Positions 22,822-32,041 of a stretch of 64,000 bases of DNA are shown in pieces. Position 1 is the stretch's first letter. Each line of letters begins with the position of its first letter. A program made the translations under genes and the position numbers. The notes under the pieces are model-generated. The model saw only the letters and a list, made by a program, of their open reading frames with translations. It did not search any database and was not told the DNA's origin. Source of the DNA: Corynebacterium freneyi (GTDB taxonomy: Bacteria > Actinomycetota > Actinomycetes > Mycobacteriales > Mycobacteriaceae); assembly GCF_030408835.1 (NCBI RefSeq), contig NZ_CP047357.1, forward strand, positions 930,001 to 994,000, in the 5' to 3' direction.

Positions 22822-23523
22822 CTACACCACGCTCGCCCGATGGGGGTCGGCGAGCACGGTGCCCTTCTCGCGCCATTGAGTGCGCAGTTCGGCGACGCCC
22901 TTGGCCCGTGCGAGGGCGAATTCGTTGGGGGTGGCCGGCACCGGCTGCAGGATCGACACGGTGGCCGGTCGTGCGTCGTCCGCCGCCGGCGCGCCGATGC
23001 CCATGGCCAGGGGAGTGCCGAACACGTCCATGTCGGAGTCGGTGCCGTCCCCGGCTTTTTCGTCCCCGTCCTGTCCGGCGCCACCAATCTCGCCGCCGTT
23101 TCCTCCGACGGTCACGTCGGGGACGTCGGCGTCGACGAGCACGAATCCGGTGAAGCGCGCGTCGGGCCACAGCGGCTGGCCGAAGTCGAGCAGCGCCCCG
23201 TCCTGCAGAACGAGGCCTTCGATGGAGGGGGAGGCGGCGAGCATCGCCAGCGGCCGCGTCACGGCGTCGAGTCCGCCGATGATGGGCAGTGCCAGTTCGG
23301 CGCGCGGCCCGTCGTCGGGGTCGGTGACCATGGCGGATGGGTCCTGCATGGGCGATCGCGAGCAGCCGAGCGTGGCGTAGGTGACGGTGCCGTCGCGGTC
23401 GGGGCCGAACCGCAGCACGGTGAGGGGGTCGGCGCCGAGGAACGTCAGCTTCGCTTCGCCGGGGGCGCTTTCCTCGAAGTAGCCGCACAGGTGGGCGCGC
23501 ACCGCGTCGATGATGGCCGTCAT
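22822..23523 (-). CDS. Suppressor-of-fused (SUFU) domain protein
   Basis: 233 residues; ATG 23523 has a weak Shine-Dalgarno (gaaagcggga). An N-terminal helix (IIDAVRAHLCGYF) and the core VTYATLGCSRSPM, RAELALPI and LDFGQPLWPDARFTGFVLV resemble bacterial SUFU-like proteins. An acidic, Gly-rich insertion (GGNGGEIGGAGQDGDEKAGDG) interrupts the domain near residue 143-165. Bacterial members are often linked to toxin immunity or are stand-alone; no toxin gene adjoins. Function unknown. Confidence 0.55.
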   Translation of the reverse strand: MTAIIDAVRAHLCGYFEESAPGEAKLTFLGADPLTVLRFGPDRDGTVTYATLGCSRSPMQDPSAMVTDPDDGPRAELALPIIGGLDAVTRPLAMLAASPSIEGLVLQDGALLDFGQPLWPDARFTGFVLVDADVPDVTVGGNGGEIGGAGQDGDEKAGDGTDSDMDVFGTPLAMGIGAPAADDARPATVSILQPVPATPNEFALARAKGVAELRTQWREKGTVLADPHRASVV

Positions 23524-23567
23524 GGTTCCCGCTTTCCGGTTGTTCGGGTGGTCGTTGCTTTACGACG

Positions 23568-24233
23568 CTAACGCGTGGGCCCAACGGCCGGCGCATCCGG
23601 GCCCTGACCGATGGCGACGCGTTTGGGGTGGGGCTGGTTCGCTTCGGCGAGCCTGACGTCGTTTGACCATGTCACGGGGCATCCGGCGGCGGCGAGCCAG
23701 GAGTCGACGTCGCCGTCGTGGGCGGTGATGCCGGCCAGTGCGCCGAAGGCGCGGTCGATGGCCCAGGCGCCGGCGTCGGCGTCGACGATGCCCGCGGCGA
23801 TGGCTGCGGTGAGTTCATCGGTGTCGTCGACGTGGACTGCGCCGTCGAGGACGAGCAGGTCGAGGTAGAGATCGCGCGTGCGCCACACCGTCGCAGAGGC
23901 GGCGTCGGGCATGGCGTCTGCCGTGGCTCCTCGCGCGGTCGGGTGGTCGGAGGCATCACCGTCGCTCCACGTCACTTCGGCGACGTCGAGGTAGCGATGG
24001 CTGGTCGCCGCCACGCCGGGGCGGAAGTGGAAGATGTTCGCCCGCAGGCCCAACGAGGGCAGCAGCCATGATTCGAGGTACCCGAACTGCGGGTGATCGG
24101 CGCCCCGTGCCATGTACAGGCCGTGGGGGTGGACCTCGAAGACGTCGACGGCGCGGACGAATCCCTTCGGGTCGACGTTGGCGCGGGCCCCGATGTCGAA
24201 GGTCTCCAGCTTCGGCACGTGCAGGTCGGACAT
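23568..24233 (-). CDS. DUF402 domain protein
   Basis: 221 residues from ATG 24233, set by a TACAGT -10 box 7 nt upstream. Pattern: VDPKGFVRAVDVFEVHPHGLYMARG, LESWLLPSLGLRANIFHFRPG, YLDVAEVTW, then TRDLYLDLLVLDG and a C-terminal helical part. DUF402/FomD-like proteins bind a divalent metal with acidic residues (here D in LYLDLLVLDG and the later VDDTDEL) and some hydrolyse nucleotide-linked substrates. Typical stand-alone actinobacterial member; biochemical role not determined. Confidence 0.75.
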   Translation of the reverse strand: MSDLHVPKLETFDIGARANVDPKGFVRAVDVFEVHPHGLYMARGADHPQFGYLESWLLPSLGLRANIFHFRPGVAATSHRYLDVAEVTWSDGDASDHPTARGATADAMPDAASATVWRTRDLYLDLLVLDGAVHVDDTDELTAAIAAGIVDADAGAWAIDRAFGALAGITAHDGDVDSWLAAAGCPVTWSNDVRLAEANQPHPKRVAIGQGPDAPAVGPTR

Positions 24234-24240
24234 GGTCCCG

Positions 24241-24246
24241 ACTGTA
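24241..24246 (-). promoter_or_regulatory. -10 box of the DUF402 gene, leaderless
   Basis: TACAGT followed by CGGGACC and the ATG at 24233. Confidence 0.5.
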
Positions 24247-24285
24247 GTGCGCCGCCCGGATCGACGGAGCCGACCGGCCGTCGGG

Positions 24286-24453
24286 TCAGCCGAAGAGGCC
24301 GAACAGTCCCGACTTCTTGGGCTGGCCGGGCTGGTTGGCCGGGCAGGTGCACTGGCGGTCCTTCGGCACGGTCGCCATGACCTGATCGACGTGCATGCCG
24401 CAGCCTCCCCACGTGGTCTTGTGGCACTTGGGGCATTCGACGGGGTAGCACAT
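24286..24453 (-). CDS. Small cysteine-rich (zinc-ribbon-like) protein
   Basis: 55 residues from ATG 24453 (ggag 7 nt upstream). Six Cys: MCYPVECPKCHKTTWGGCG and a later QCTCPANQP, with a His between, ending in SGLFGLFG. CPxC...C.CxC spacing suggests one structural zinc site. Similar short proteins occur widely in actinobacteria without a known function. An upstream in-frame extension is possible but lacks a ribosome-binding site. Confidence 0.6.
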   Translation of the reverse strand: MCYPVECPKCHKTTWGGCGMHVDQVMATVPKDRQCTCPANQPGQPKKSGLFGLFG

Positions 24454-24617
24454 GCGGGTCTCCGTGGGGGTAGGTGAAGCTGTGGGCTGTTTCTGCGGCG
24501 ACCCGGGCCGGGCCGCCGCGTCATCGCAGGTGACTATACCCCACTGGGGATGCAAGTGCGGCATCGGAGACCAAGGTTCGGTTGCCGCCGCAGCGGTGCC
24601 AGACCTCGAACACGGCG

Positions 24618-24655
24618 AAACCCCGCCCTCCCGCCGTGCGGCGGGGAGACGGGGT
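24618..24655 (-). terminator. Intrinsic terminator of the secreted-protein gene
   Basis: Read on the minus strand, CCCCGTCTCCCCGCCG pairs with CGGCGGGAGGGCGGGG across a CA/TG turn and is followed by TTT. It lies 24 bp after the stop at 24679. Confidence 0.7.
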
Positions 24656-24678
24656 CGTCGTAAAGCGAAGAGCCGAAG

Positions 24679-25398
24679 CTACTGAACCACGGTGTAGGTG
24701 GCGGTCGGGGTGTAGTTGCACTCCGACGGGCCGTTCTCGCCGTTGGTGGTGAAGCCACCCTCGATGGCCGAGACGACGATGCCGGAACCGGTGTCCGCGA
24801 CGCCGTTGACGGTGCCGTGGCTGTCCTCGTTGACGCCGTTGTAGGTCAGCGGGGTGGTGCCGTACTTGCCGTTGGTGATGTTGACCCAGTGGACCTTCAT
24901 GGTCGACTGGCCGTTGTACACGCCCTTGGTGCCCAGGCCGGTGAAGACGTAGCCGACCTGGTGGGCCGGAACGCCCGGCAGCGGCAGAGCCGCGGGGCCC
25001 GGGATGGAGGTCGCCATACCGAAGGAGCGGCCCTCGCCGTTGATGCAGTTCTCGGCGACGCTCGGCAGCGGGAAGTCCGAGGTGGTCGGAGCGTTCTCCG
25101 GCTCCTCCCAGCCGGGCTCGCCGGAGCCGGTCAGGAAGGCCGACACGCGCTCGAGCGCGGAGCGGATCTCCTCCGGCACGGCTTCCTGGCTCGTGATCCG
25201 CTCGATGGCCGCGGCAATCTCGTTGGCCGGCAGATCGGAGCTGCTCGGCGCCTGCGGGATGGAGCCGTAGTCCGGGGTCGGCAGACCCGGCAGGGCCGGC
25301 TGCGCCATGGAGGCGGGGGCGATGCCGGCCGACAGCAGAGCGGCGGTGCCCAGGGCGGCCGCGATGCGGCGGATGTTGGTGCGACGGTTCGAGACCAC
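24679..25398 (-). CDS. Secreted protein, Rv1157c-like
   Basis: 239 residues from GTG 25398. Signal peptide: RRTNIRRIAAALGTAALLSAGIAPASMAQ with cleavage after AMAQ-type AxA (about residue 32). A Pro/Ser linker, a helical segment (ANEIAAAIERITSQEAVPEEIRSALERVSAFL) and a beta-rich C-terminal domain (VGYVFTGLGTKGVY, MKVHWVNITNGKYG) follow, with two Cys (about 116 and 227) that could form a disulfide. Position before typA equals Rv1157c in mycobacteria. Probably an exported or envelope-associated protein; function unknown. Confidence 0.7.
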   Translation of the reverse strand: MVSNRRTNIRRIAAALGTAALLSAGIAPASMAQPALPGLPTPDYGSIPQAPSSSDLPANEIAAAIERITSQEAVPEEIRSALERVSAFLTGSGEPGWEEPENAPTTSDFPLPSVAENCINGEGRSFGMATSIPGPAALPLPGVPAHQVGYVFTGLGTKGVYNGQSTMKVHWVNITNGKYGTTPLTYNGVNEDSHGTVNGVADTGSGIVVSAIEGGFTTNGENGPSECNYTPTATYTVVQ

Positions 25399-25786
25399 GG
25401 TTGAAATACCCCTCGTAGGTCGTAGCTGATGATCACCTGAGGTGACGTTGATGGAAGTGACGCCATCATAAGGGGCACAAACTCATTTGGGAAAAGATTC
25501 GGTAAATTTCTTCCCCCCGCACAAGAATGTTGCCGGCGAGTCTGATGTGGTTGATGTGACGTGTGTGGTAGGGGGTTAACGCTGGTGTTCGCGCCGGACC
25601 CCCGAAAAGGCCGCGAACTCCGCCAAAGGAGTGTGCGGCGCCGCGAATGCAGGGGCGACGGGGGTGGGCGGGTGCCGCCAGCCCCGCCGACCCTTGAAAT
25701 CGCGTCCGCCCCCGGCAAGCGAGTAGCCTGTACCCGCCGGGCCCGTCGGGGCCCACCTGCCTCAATCTCCAAGGAGCACCCCCCAC
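25399..25786. promoter_or_regulatory. Divergent promoter region between secreted-protein gene and typA
   Basis: 388 bp without a gene. For the leftward gene, TATGAT (25465-25470, minus strand) is a good -10 box, giving a leader of about 60 nt. For typA, TAGCCT (25725-25730) gives a leader of about 50 nt with the Shine-Dalgarno aaggag (25771-25776). The AT-rich stretch 25455-25520 is probably the regulatory core. No clear operator. Confidence 0.5.
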
Positions 25787-27703
25787 GTGAACGAAACCGA
25801 GTTCCGCAACGTAGCCATCGTCGCCCACGTCGACCATGGCAAGACCACCCTCGTCAACGCCATGCTGGAACAGTCCGGCGTCTTCGGCGACCACGGGGAG
25901 GTCGCCGACCGCGTGATGGACTCCGGTGACCTGGAGAAGGAAAAGGGCATCACCATCCTGGCCAAGAACACCGCCATCCGACGCAAGGGCGCGGGCAAGG
26001 ACGGCCGGGACCTCATCATCAACGTCATCGACACCCCCGGCCACGCCGACTTCGGCGGCGAAGTCGAACGCGCCCTGTCCATGGTCGACGGCGTCGTGTT
26101 GCTCATCGACTCCTCCGAAGGCCCGCTGCCGCAGACCCGCTTCGTGCTGGGCAAGGCGCTCGCGGCCTCCATGCCGGTCATCATCGTGGTCAACAAAACC
26201 GACCGCCCCGACGCCCGCATCGACGAAGTCGTCGAAGAAGCCCAGGACCTCCTGCTGGAGCTGGCCTCCACCCTCGAGGACCCGGACGCCGCCGAAGCCG
26301 CCGAGCGCAACCTCGAACTGCCCGTGCTCTACGCCTCCGGTCGCGCCGGCAAGGCCGCCACCGAAAACCCGGGCAACGGTAACCTGCCGGACTCCGACAA
26401 CCTCCAGCCGCTGTTCGACGTCATCACCGAGGTGCTGCCGGAGCCGTCCGCCGACATCGACGCGCCGCTGCAGGCGCAGGTCACCAACCTGGACTCCAGC
26501 TCCTTCCTCGGCCGTATCGGACTGATCCGCATCCACAAGGGCCGCATCCGCAAGGGCCAGCAGGTCTCCTGGATCCACTACGACTCCGACGGCGAGGAGC
26601 ACACCAAGACCGCCAAGATCGCCGAGCTGCTGCGCACCGTCGGCGTCACCCGCGTGCCCACCGACGAGGCCATCGCCGGCGACATCGCCGCGATCTCCGG
26701 CATCGACGAGGTCATGATCGGCGACACCCTCTGCGCCGTCGACGCCCCCGAGGCCCTGCCGCGCATCACCGTCGACGAGCCCGCGATCTCCATGACCATC
26801 GGCGTCAACACCTCGCCGATGGCCGGCCAGGGCGGCGGCGACAAGCTCACCGCCCGCATGGTCAAGGCCCGCCTCGACCAGGAGCTCATCGGCAACGTGT
26901 CGCTGCGCGTCCTGCCCACCGAACGCCCCGACGCCTGGGAGGTCCAGGGCCGCGGCGAGATGGCGCTGTCCATCCTCGTCGAGACCATGCGCCGCGAAGG
27001 CTTCGAGCTGACCGTCGGCAAGCCGCAGGTGGTCACCAAGACCGTCGACGGCAAGCTGCAGGAACCCTACGAGCATCTGACCATCGACGTGCCCGAGGAG
27101 CACCTCGGCGCCGTCACCCAGCTCATGGCCGCCCGCAAGGGCCGCATGGAGCAGATGGGCAACCAGGGCACCGGCTGGGTCCGCATGGAGTTCGTCGTGC
27201 CGTCGCGTGGCCTGATCGGCTTCCGCACCATCTTCATGACGGAGACCAAGGGCACCGGCATCGCCAACCACTTCTCCGCGGGCTATGACGACTGGGCCGG
27301 CGAGATCAAGGACCGCGCCACCGGTTCGCTCGTCGCCGACCGCAGCGGCCAGATCACCGCGTACGCGCTGTTGCAGTTGGCCGACCGCGGCACCTTCTTC
27401 GTCGAGCCGGGCGACCAGGCCTACGAGGGCATGGTCGTCGGCGCGAACCCGCGCGACGAGGACATGGACATCAACATCACCAAGGAGAAGAAGCTCACCA
27501 ACATGCGTGCGGCGTCGGCCGACACGACGGTGACGCTGGACAAGGCGCGCTCCCTGACGCTGGATGAGGCCATGGAGTTCTGTGGCGCCGACGAGTGCGT
27601 CGAGGTCACGCCGGAGGGCATCCGCGTGCGCAAGCTGATCCTCAACGCCACCGAGCGCAACCGCGCCCGTTCCCGCGAGAAGGCCCGCAACCAGGGCAAG
27701 TAG
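25787..27703 (+). CDS. typA: Ribosome-associated GTPase TypA/BipA
   Basis: 638 residues from GTG 25787. Translational GTPase: G1 AHVDHGKTT (about 12-20), switch with EKEKGITILAKN, G3 DTPGHADFGGEVER, G4 VNKTDRPDAR, then domain II, EF-G-like domains (APEALPRITVDEPAISMTIGVN) and the TypA-specific C-terminus (GADECVEVTPEGIRVRK). Full length for the family. It acts in 50S assembly and stress or low-temperature growth. First gene of the conserved block; lpqW follows after 42 bp. Confidence 0.97.
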   Translation: MNETEFRNVAIVAHVDHGKTTLVNAMLEQSGVFGDHGEVADRVMDSGDLEKEKGITILAKNTAIRRKGAGKDGRDLIINVIDTPGHADFGGEVERALSMVDGVVLLIDSSEGPLPQTRFVLGKALAASMPVIIVVNKTDRPDARIDEVVEEAQDLLLELASTLEDPDAAEAAERNLELPVLYASGRAGKAATENPGNGNLPDSDNLQPLFDVITEVLPEPSADIDAPLQAQVTNLDSSSFLGRIGLIRIHKGRIRKGQQVSWIHYDSDGEEHTKTAKIAELLRTVGVTRVPTDEAIAGDIAAISGIDEVMIGDTLCAVDAPEALPRITVDEPAISMTIGVNTSPMAGQGGGDKLTARMVKARLDQELIGNVSLRVLPTERPDAWEVQGRGEMALSILVETMRREGFELTVGKPQVVTKTVDGKLQEPYEHLTIDVPEEHLGAVTQLMAARKGRMEQMGNQGTGWVRMEFVVPSRGLIGFRTIFMTETKGTGIANHFSAGYDDWAGEIKDRATGSLVADRSGQITAYALLQLADRGTFFVEPGDQAYEGMVVGANPRDEDMDINITKEKKLTNMRAASADTTVTLDKARSLTLDEAMEFCGADECVEVTPEGIRVRKLILNATERNRARSREKARNQGK

Positions 27704-27733
27704 TTCGCGTGGGGGTCGGTCCGGGCCGTGAAG

Positions 27734-27739
27734 TAGGCT
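27734..27739 (+). promoter_or_regulatory. -10 box of lpqW, leaderless
   Basis: TAGGCT ends 6 nt before ATG 27746; no Shine-Dalgarno is present. lpqW can therefore be transcribed apart from typA. Confidence 0.5.
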
Positions 27740-27745
27740 GATCCC

Positions 27746-30064
27746 ATGTTGGAACGCCAGAATCGCCGCCGCCGCACCGCTCTGTTGGGGAGCGTGGCGG
27801 CGGCGGTTCTGTTGTCGGGGTGCATGGCCAATCCGGGGGATGCGCCGACGGTCGGGGAGGATGAGCCGCCGCGCGAGGCGGCGGCGCGGGCGGAGGAGTC
27901 GCTGAAGCAGATCCGGGTGGGCGTCGACGCGTTCGGGGAGGGTTTCAATCCGCATTTGATCGCGGATGCGTCGCCGGTGACGGATCTGGTGGCGGCGTTG
28001 ACGTTGCCGAGCGCGTTCGAGCCGGACCCGGAGGACCCGTCGCGGTGGCGGATGAGCCCGGATCTGTTGGAGAGCGCGGAGATCGTGCCGGTGGATGAGC
28101 CGGTGCCCGACGAAGATGCGGGGGATGGCGAGCGGGCCGACGGTTCCGGTGTGGACGGCGGTTCGGGCTCGGGGTCGAGCTCGGGCTCGGGCACGGGCTC
28201 GGATTCCACGGGGGCGGCCGAGGACGCCGCCCCGTCGATTGCCGCGGAGGCCCGGGACGCCGATGCCTCGGATGCCCGGGCCGGCGATACGCGCATCCGG
28301 TACCGCATTCGGTCGGGTGCGCAGTGGTCGGATGGCACGCCGATTTCGGGCGCCGATTTCCGGTACTTGCATGCGTCGTTGCTGGCCAATGCGGGCGTGT
28401 CGGATGCGGCGGGGTATGAGCGCATCAAGGCGATCACGGTGTCGGCGGGTGGCCGGCAGGTCGACGTGCTCGTCGATGGGGCGATGCCGGAGTGGCGGAC
28501 GTTGTTCCGCAATTTGTTGCCGAGCCATGTGATGCGTCCGTCGGCGACGCCGTTCGTCGATCTTCTGGACACGAGTCTGCCGGCGTCGGGGGGTCGTTAT
28601 ACGGCGCAGTCCATCGACGTGGGCCGCGGCGAGGTGCGTCTGGTGCGCAACGATCGGTTCTGGGGTGATGTGCCGGCGAAGACGGACACGGTCATCGTTC
28701 GTTCGGTCGACGGTTCGGTGACGGGGGCGGAGCAGTTGCGCGCCGGGCAGTTGCAGGCGGTGCGGGTGCGTCCGCGGCAGACCACGGCGTTGACGTATGG
28801 GCTGGTGCCGGGAGCGGTGGAGACCTCGGCGGCCCTTCCGCGTGAGTTGACTCTGCATGCCAACGTCGCGTCGCCTTTGCTTGACGACGTCGCGGTTCGC
28901 CGTTCCCTGTTCTCCGCCGTTGACGTGGGTGCGGTGGCCGCGATTGCGACGGGGCGCACGGATGATCTTCGGATCCCGGATTCGCCGTATTCCGCGTCGG
29001 GCGCCGCGGCGACGTCGGGGGATCGGGCGCAGTCGCAGGAGCGGCGTGGGGGTCAAGGGGCCGGTGGCGACGACGGCCGGGAGTCGGGGCGGCGGGATCC
29101 GGAGGCCGCGTCGGTGGACTTGTCCAGTGTCGTCGACGGCGTGTCGGAGGACAATCCGCTGCTCATCGGCGTGATGGGCGAGGATCGGCAGGCGGTGGCG
29201 GCGGCGCGGGCCATCGCCGATCAGTTCACCGCAGCCGGGTTGCCGGCGCGGGTGACGGCGGCCGATGAGCAGACGCTCGCGGGCTCGTTGTTGCCGCATG
29301 GCCGCGTGGATTTCGTCGTGGCGTGGAATGACGTGGTCGATTCGCCGCAGAAGGCCGCGAGCCGGTGGGCGTGCCCGTCGGACAAGCGCCGGTCGACGCG
29401 GCCGGCGGGGGATGCGCGGCCGGGCGCGTCGACGGAGACGTCGGCCACGTCGGCCCCGGCCACCCCGGGTGCCACGTCGACCCCGGGCACCACGTCCGGG
29501 GCGACCACGACGCCGGAGCCGGGTGAGGGGACCGGGGAGAAGACGGGCGCCGCGCCGGCCGACGTCGCCCGCGGTTCGAACCTGTCGGGTCTGTGCGACG
29601 CGGCGATCGACGAGATGCTCGACGAGGCCGTCGGCGCGGGAACTGCCGGCGGCCTCGGGGTGGACGTCATCGCGCCGGAGGGGGCGGTGCCCGCCCGCAT
29701 CTGCGACGCCGTCGACCAGGAGGCGGTCGAGCTGGGCATCGTGGTGGATCGGGTCCTCACGGTGATGGGGTCGGGCGTTGAGTTGCCGATCGCCGACGAG
29801 GACGCCACCGATCCCCTGGCATGGCCGTCCAGTCCGTTCATCGGGCCGCTGATGACCATCCCGGATTGGCGGCGAGTACCCTCGGCCACGACATCCGAGG
29901 TCGCCGACCCCGATGGCGATCCCAACGCCGACTCCGGGGCCGGTCCCAATCCCGACGCCGACGCCGACTCGGGGGCCGATTCCGACGCCGATGCGGAGCC
30001 GGGGGCCGATCCCGACGCCGACCCCGACGCCGCCGCACCCGATGGGGAGGGCGGACGGCGATGA
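27746..30064 (+). CDS. lpqW: LpqW-like lipoprotein, solute-binding-protein fold
   Basis: 772 residues. Lipoprotein signal peptide RRRTALLGSVAAAVLLSGC with lipobox Cys 26. The body is a family-5 solute-binding protein (IRVGVDAFGEGFNPHLIADA; IRYRIRSGAQWSDGTPISGADFRY; GEVRLVRNDRFWGDVPAKTD; LPASGGRYTAQS). In mycobacteria and corynebacteria LpqW does not import peptides but controls the lipomannan/PIM mannosylation pathway. Odd features are three low-complexity insertions: Gly/Ser (about 130-160), Thr/Pro (about 550-600) and an Asp/Ala-rich C-terminal tail of about 50 residues. The last codons overlap an alternative mshB start. Confidence 0.85.
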   Translation: MLERQNRRRRTALLGSVAAAVLLSGCMANPGDAPTVGEDEPPREAAARAEESLKQIRVGVDAFGEGFNPHLIADASPVTDLVAALTLPSAFEPDPEDPSRWRMSPDLLESAEIVPVDEPVPDEDAGDGERADGSGVDGGSGSGSSSGSGTGSDSTGAAEDAAPSIAAEARDADASDARAGDTRIRYRIRSGAQWSDGTPISGADFRYLHASLLANAGVSDAAGYERIKAITVSAGGRQVDVLVDGAMPEWRTLFRNLLPSHVMRPSATPFVDLLDTSLPASGGRYTAQSIDVGRGEVRLVRNDRFWGDVPAKTDTVIVRSVDGSVTGAEQLRAGQLQAVRVRPRQTTALTYGLVPGAVETSAALPRELTLHANVASPLLDDVAVRRSLFSAVDVGAVAAIATGRTDDLRIPDSPYSASGAAATSGDRAQSQERRGGQGAGGDDGRESGRRDPEAASVDLSSVVDGVSEDNPLLIGVMGEDRQAVAAARAIADQFTAAGLPARVTAADEQTLAGSLLPHGRVDFVVAWNDVVDSPQKAASRWACPSDKRRSTRPAGDARPGASTETSATSAPATPGATSTPGTTSGATTTPEPGEGTGEKTGAAPADVARGSNLSGLCDAAIDEMLDEAVGAGTAGGLGVDVIAPEGAVPARICDAVDQEAVELGIVVDRVLTVMGSGVELPIADEDATDPLAWPSSPFIGPLMTIPDWRRVPSATTSEVADPDGDPNADSGAGPNPDADADSGADSDADAEPGADPDADPDAAAPDGEGGRR

Positions 30065-30114
30065 CGTCGGGACGTCGTCACGCAACCACCACCGACACCA
30101 CGTCAGGAGCAGAC

Positions 30115-31152
30115 ATGCCCAACCCCGCCGACCACGCCCGCGATCTGACCGGGCTGCGCGTGGCGCTCGTGCACGCGCACCCGGACGACGAGGCGATCAC
30201 CACCGGCGGCACCATCGCGCAGCTCGTCCGCCGCGGGGCGCAGGTGACGGTGGTGACATGCACGCTCGGCGAACTCGGCGAAGTCATCGGCGAGCCGTAC
30301 CAGGGGCTCGTCGGCGGCGAATCCGACCAGCTGGGCGGCTTCCGCGTCCACGAACTCCACGCCGCACTGACCGCCCTGGGGTGCAACGGCCCCGGGCACG
30401 CGCCGGTGCATCTCGGCGGCGCGGGGCGCTGGCGCGATTCCGGCATGGTCGGCGACCCCGGCAACGACGACGAGCGGGCGTTCATCCGCTCCGGCGACGA
30501 GGCCCTCGACCAGCTCACCGCCGTGCTGCGCGACCTGCGACCCCATGCCGTGATCACCTACGACGCCGACGGCGGCTACGGCCACCCCGACCACATCCGC
30601 GCCCACGAGCTCACCGTCGCCGCGTGCGACCGGCTGCGGGCCGAGGCGCGGGTGGGCGGCGACGCCGGCGACGGCTCGGGCGAGGATTCGGGTACCGGCG
30701 GCGGCCCGGTGGCGGACGCCGAATTGTGGGCGACGATCTGGACGGTCACCGACGACGACGCCCTGCGCGCCGGCCTCGACGCCATCACCGTGGTGCCGCA
30801 GCCGTGGACCCGCGCCGGCTTCGACGACTTGCCGTCGGTCGCATCGGATTTCGCGGTACGGCTTTCCGACGCCGACGTCGCAGCCAAGACGGCCTCCCTG
30901 CGCGCCCACGCCACCCAGGTATGGGTCGGGGACGGCAGCGTGAGCATGGTCAACCCCCAAGCCGCCGTCGGGGCCGTGGACGCCTCGGGCGCGGCGCGGG
31001 GCACGTGGGCGCTGTCGAACCTCGTGTGCCAGCCGATCATGCCCGCCGAGCACTACCGCCTGGGCACCGCGGGCGCCGACCTCGCCGCCGTGTTGGCGGG
31101 GGAGAAGGAATGGGTTGCCGCCCCCGCCACCTCCGCGGAGACGGCGCGATGA
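30115..31152 (+). CDS. mshB: N-acetyl-glucosaminyl-inositol deacetylase (mycothiol synthesis)
   Basis: 345 residues from ATG 30115, chosen for caggag 6 nt upstream; ATG 30061 overlapping the lpqW stop would add 18 residues. LmbE/PIG-L fold: ALVHAHPDDEAITTGGTI (Zn ligands in HPDDE), TCTLGELGEVIG, and YGHPDHIRAHE with the third Zn His. MshB removes acetate from GlcNAc-inositol, the second-stage step to mycothiol. A Gly-rich insert (about 178-205) lies in a loop. Same neighbour order as Rv1166-Rv1170-Rv1171. Stop overlaps the next ATG (ATGA). Confidence 0.94.
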   Translation: MPNPADHARDLTGLRVALVHAHPDDEAITTGGTIAQLVRRGAQVTVVTCTLGELGEVIGEPYQGLVGGESDQLGGFRVHELHAALTALGCNGPGHAPVHLGGAGRWRDSGMVGDPGNDDERAFIRSGDEALDQLTAVLRDLRPHAVITYDADGGYGHPDHIRAHELTVAACDRLRAEARVGGDAGDGSGEDSGTGGGPVADAELWATIWTVTDDDALRAGLDAITVVPQPWTRAGFDDLPSVASDFAVRLSDADVAAKTASLRAHATQVWVGDGSVSMVNPQAAVGAVDASGAARGTWALSNLVCQPIMPAEHYRLGTAGADLAAVLAGEKEWVAAPATSAETAR

Positions 31153-31598
31153 ACAAACCGGCCGAAGGCGGAGAGGTGGCCGTCGAAAAGCACTGGGGCG
31201 CCCCCGACCGCAGCCAAGTCCGCGAAGACGTCGGCCGCGGGGAAATCATCACCGGCATCCTCTGGCTGTCCATCGCCGCACTGGTGTCGCTCGTGCTCGA
31301 AGTCGCGTACCTGGGCATGCGCATCGACGTCGGCGGCGTGCCCATCCCCCTGCCGTGGACCATCGCCGCCGCATACGTGTTTAATCTCATAATTACTCGT
31401 ACGGCGATGCTGTGGACGAAGAGCCGTAACATCGCACTCATCCCGATGTGGACCTGGATCGTCGGCTACATCTTCCTGTTCATCTGGACCGGCCTCCCGT
31501 TCGGCGGGGACCAGGTCCTCGGCGAGTCCATCCGATCGGTCATCCTGCTCATCGCCGGTATCGTCGGGGGCGGTTGGCCGCTCCGGCACCGCAAATGA
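31149..31598 (+). CDS. Conserved membrane protein downstream of mshB
   Basis: 149 residues, translationally coupled to mshB (ATGA). A soluble N-terminal 30 residues is followed by four membrane helices: IITGILWLSIAALVSLVLEVAYL, LPWTIAAAYVFNLIITRTAML, IALIPMWTWIVGYIFLFIWTGL, VILLIAGIVGGGWPL. It matches the position of Rv1171. No catalytic motif; function unknown. Operon membership with mshB is clear from the overlap. Confidence 0.75.
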   Translation: MNKPAEGGEVAVEKHWGAPDRSQVREDVGRGEIITGILWLSIAALVSLVLEVAYLGMRIDVGGVPIPLPWTIAAAYVFNLIITRTAMLWTKSRNIALIPMWTWIVGYIFLFIWTGLPFGGDQVLGESIRSVILLIAGIVGGGWPLRHRK

Positions 31599-31653
31599 CA
31601 CAATGGGGCGGTTACAACCAGCCCCGCATTCGTGAAAGGCCGTTTCCCAAGCC

Positions 31654-31977
31654 ATGACATACGTGATCGCCCAGCCCTGCGTGGACGTGATGGACCGCGC
31701 CTGCGTCGAGGAATGCCCCGTCGACTGCATCTACGAGGGCAAGCGGATGCTGTACATCCACCCCGACGAGTGCGTCGACTGCGGCGCCTGCGAGCCCGTG
31801 TGCCCCGTCGAGGCCATCTTCTACGAGGATGACGTGCCCGACGAGTGGGCCGACTACACCGACGCCAACGTCGACTGGTTCGACGAGCTCGGGTCGCCCG
31901 GTGGCGCCGCGAAGCTCGGCCCGCAGGACTTCGACGTCGCGTTCATCGCCGAGCTGCCCCCGCAGGCAGAGGACTAG
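31654..31977 (+). CDS. fdxA: Ferredoxin, 7Fe type
   Basis: 107 residues. The N-terminal site [20 protein letters not shown] and second site [20 protein letters not shown] give the CxxxxxxxC/CxxCxxCxxxCP pattern of the actinobacterial FdxA/FdxC ferredoxins carrying a [3Fe-4S] and a [4Fe-4S] cluster. The C-terminal 45-residue extension ([23 protein letters not shown]) is typical. It supplies low-potential electrons. In related genomes dapC follows directly; here it does not. Confidence 0.95.
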   Translation: MTYVIAQPCVDVMDRACVEECPVDCIYEGKRMLYIHPDECVDCGACEPVCPVEAIFYEDDVPDEWADYTDANVDWFDELGSPGGAAKLGPQDFDVAFIAELPPQAED

Positions 31978-32041
31978 CAGAGCGGCGACCCGGCGGTTGC
32001 CGTCGTCAAGCCTTGGTGTTGGTGGGGCCGGCCCGGCACCC

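Noticed and set aside
25460-25560. Riboswitch upstream of the secreted-protein gene or typA
   Set aside because: No conserved aptamer-like pairing or terminator/anti-terminator pair was seen; the AT-rich stretch is adequately explained by a promoter.
25466-30085. A 1539-codon open frame on the minus strand across typA and lpqW
   Set aside because: It is the antisense of two well-supported genes; the product is Arg/Gly/His-rich low complexity, an effect of high GC in the third codon positions of the real genes.
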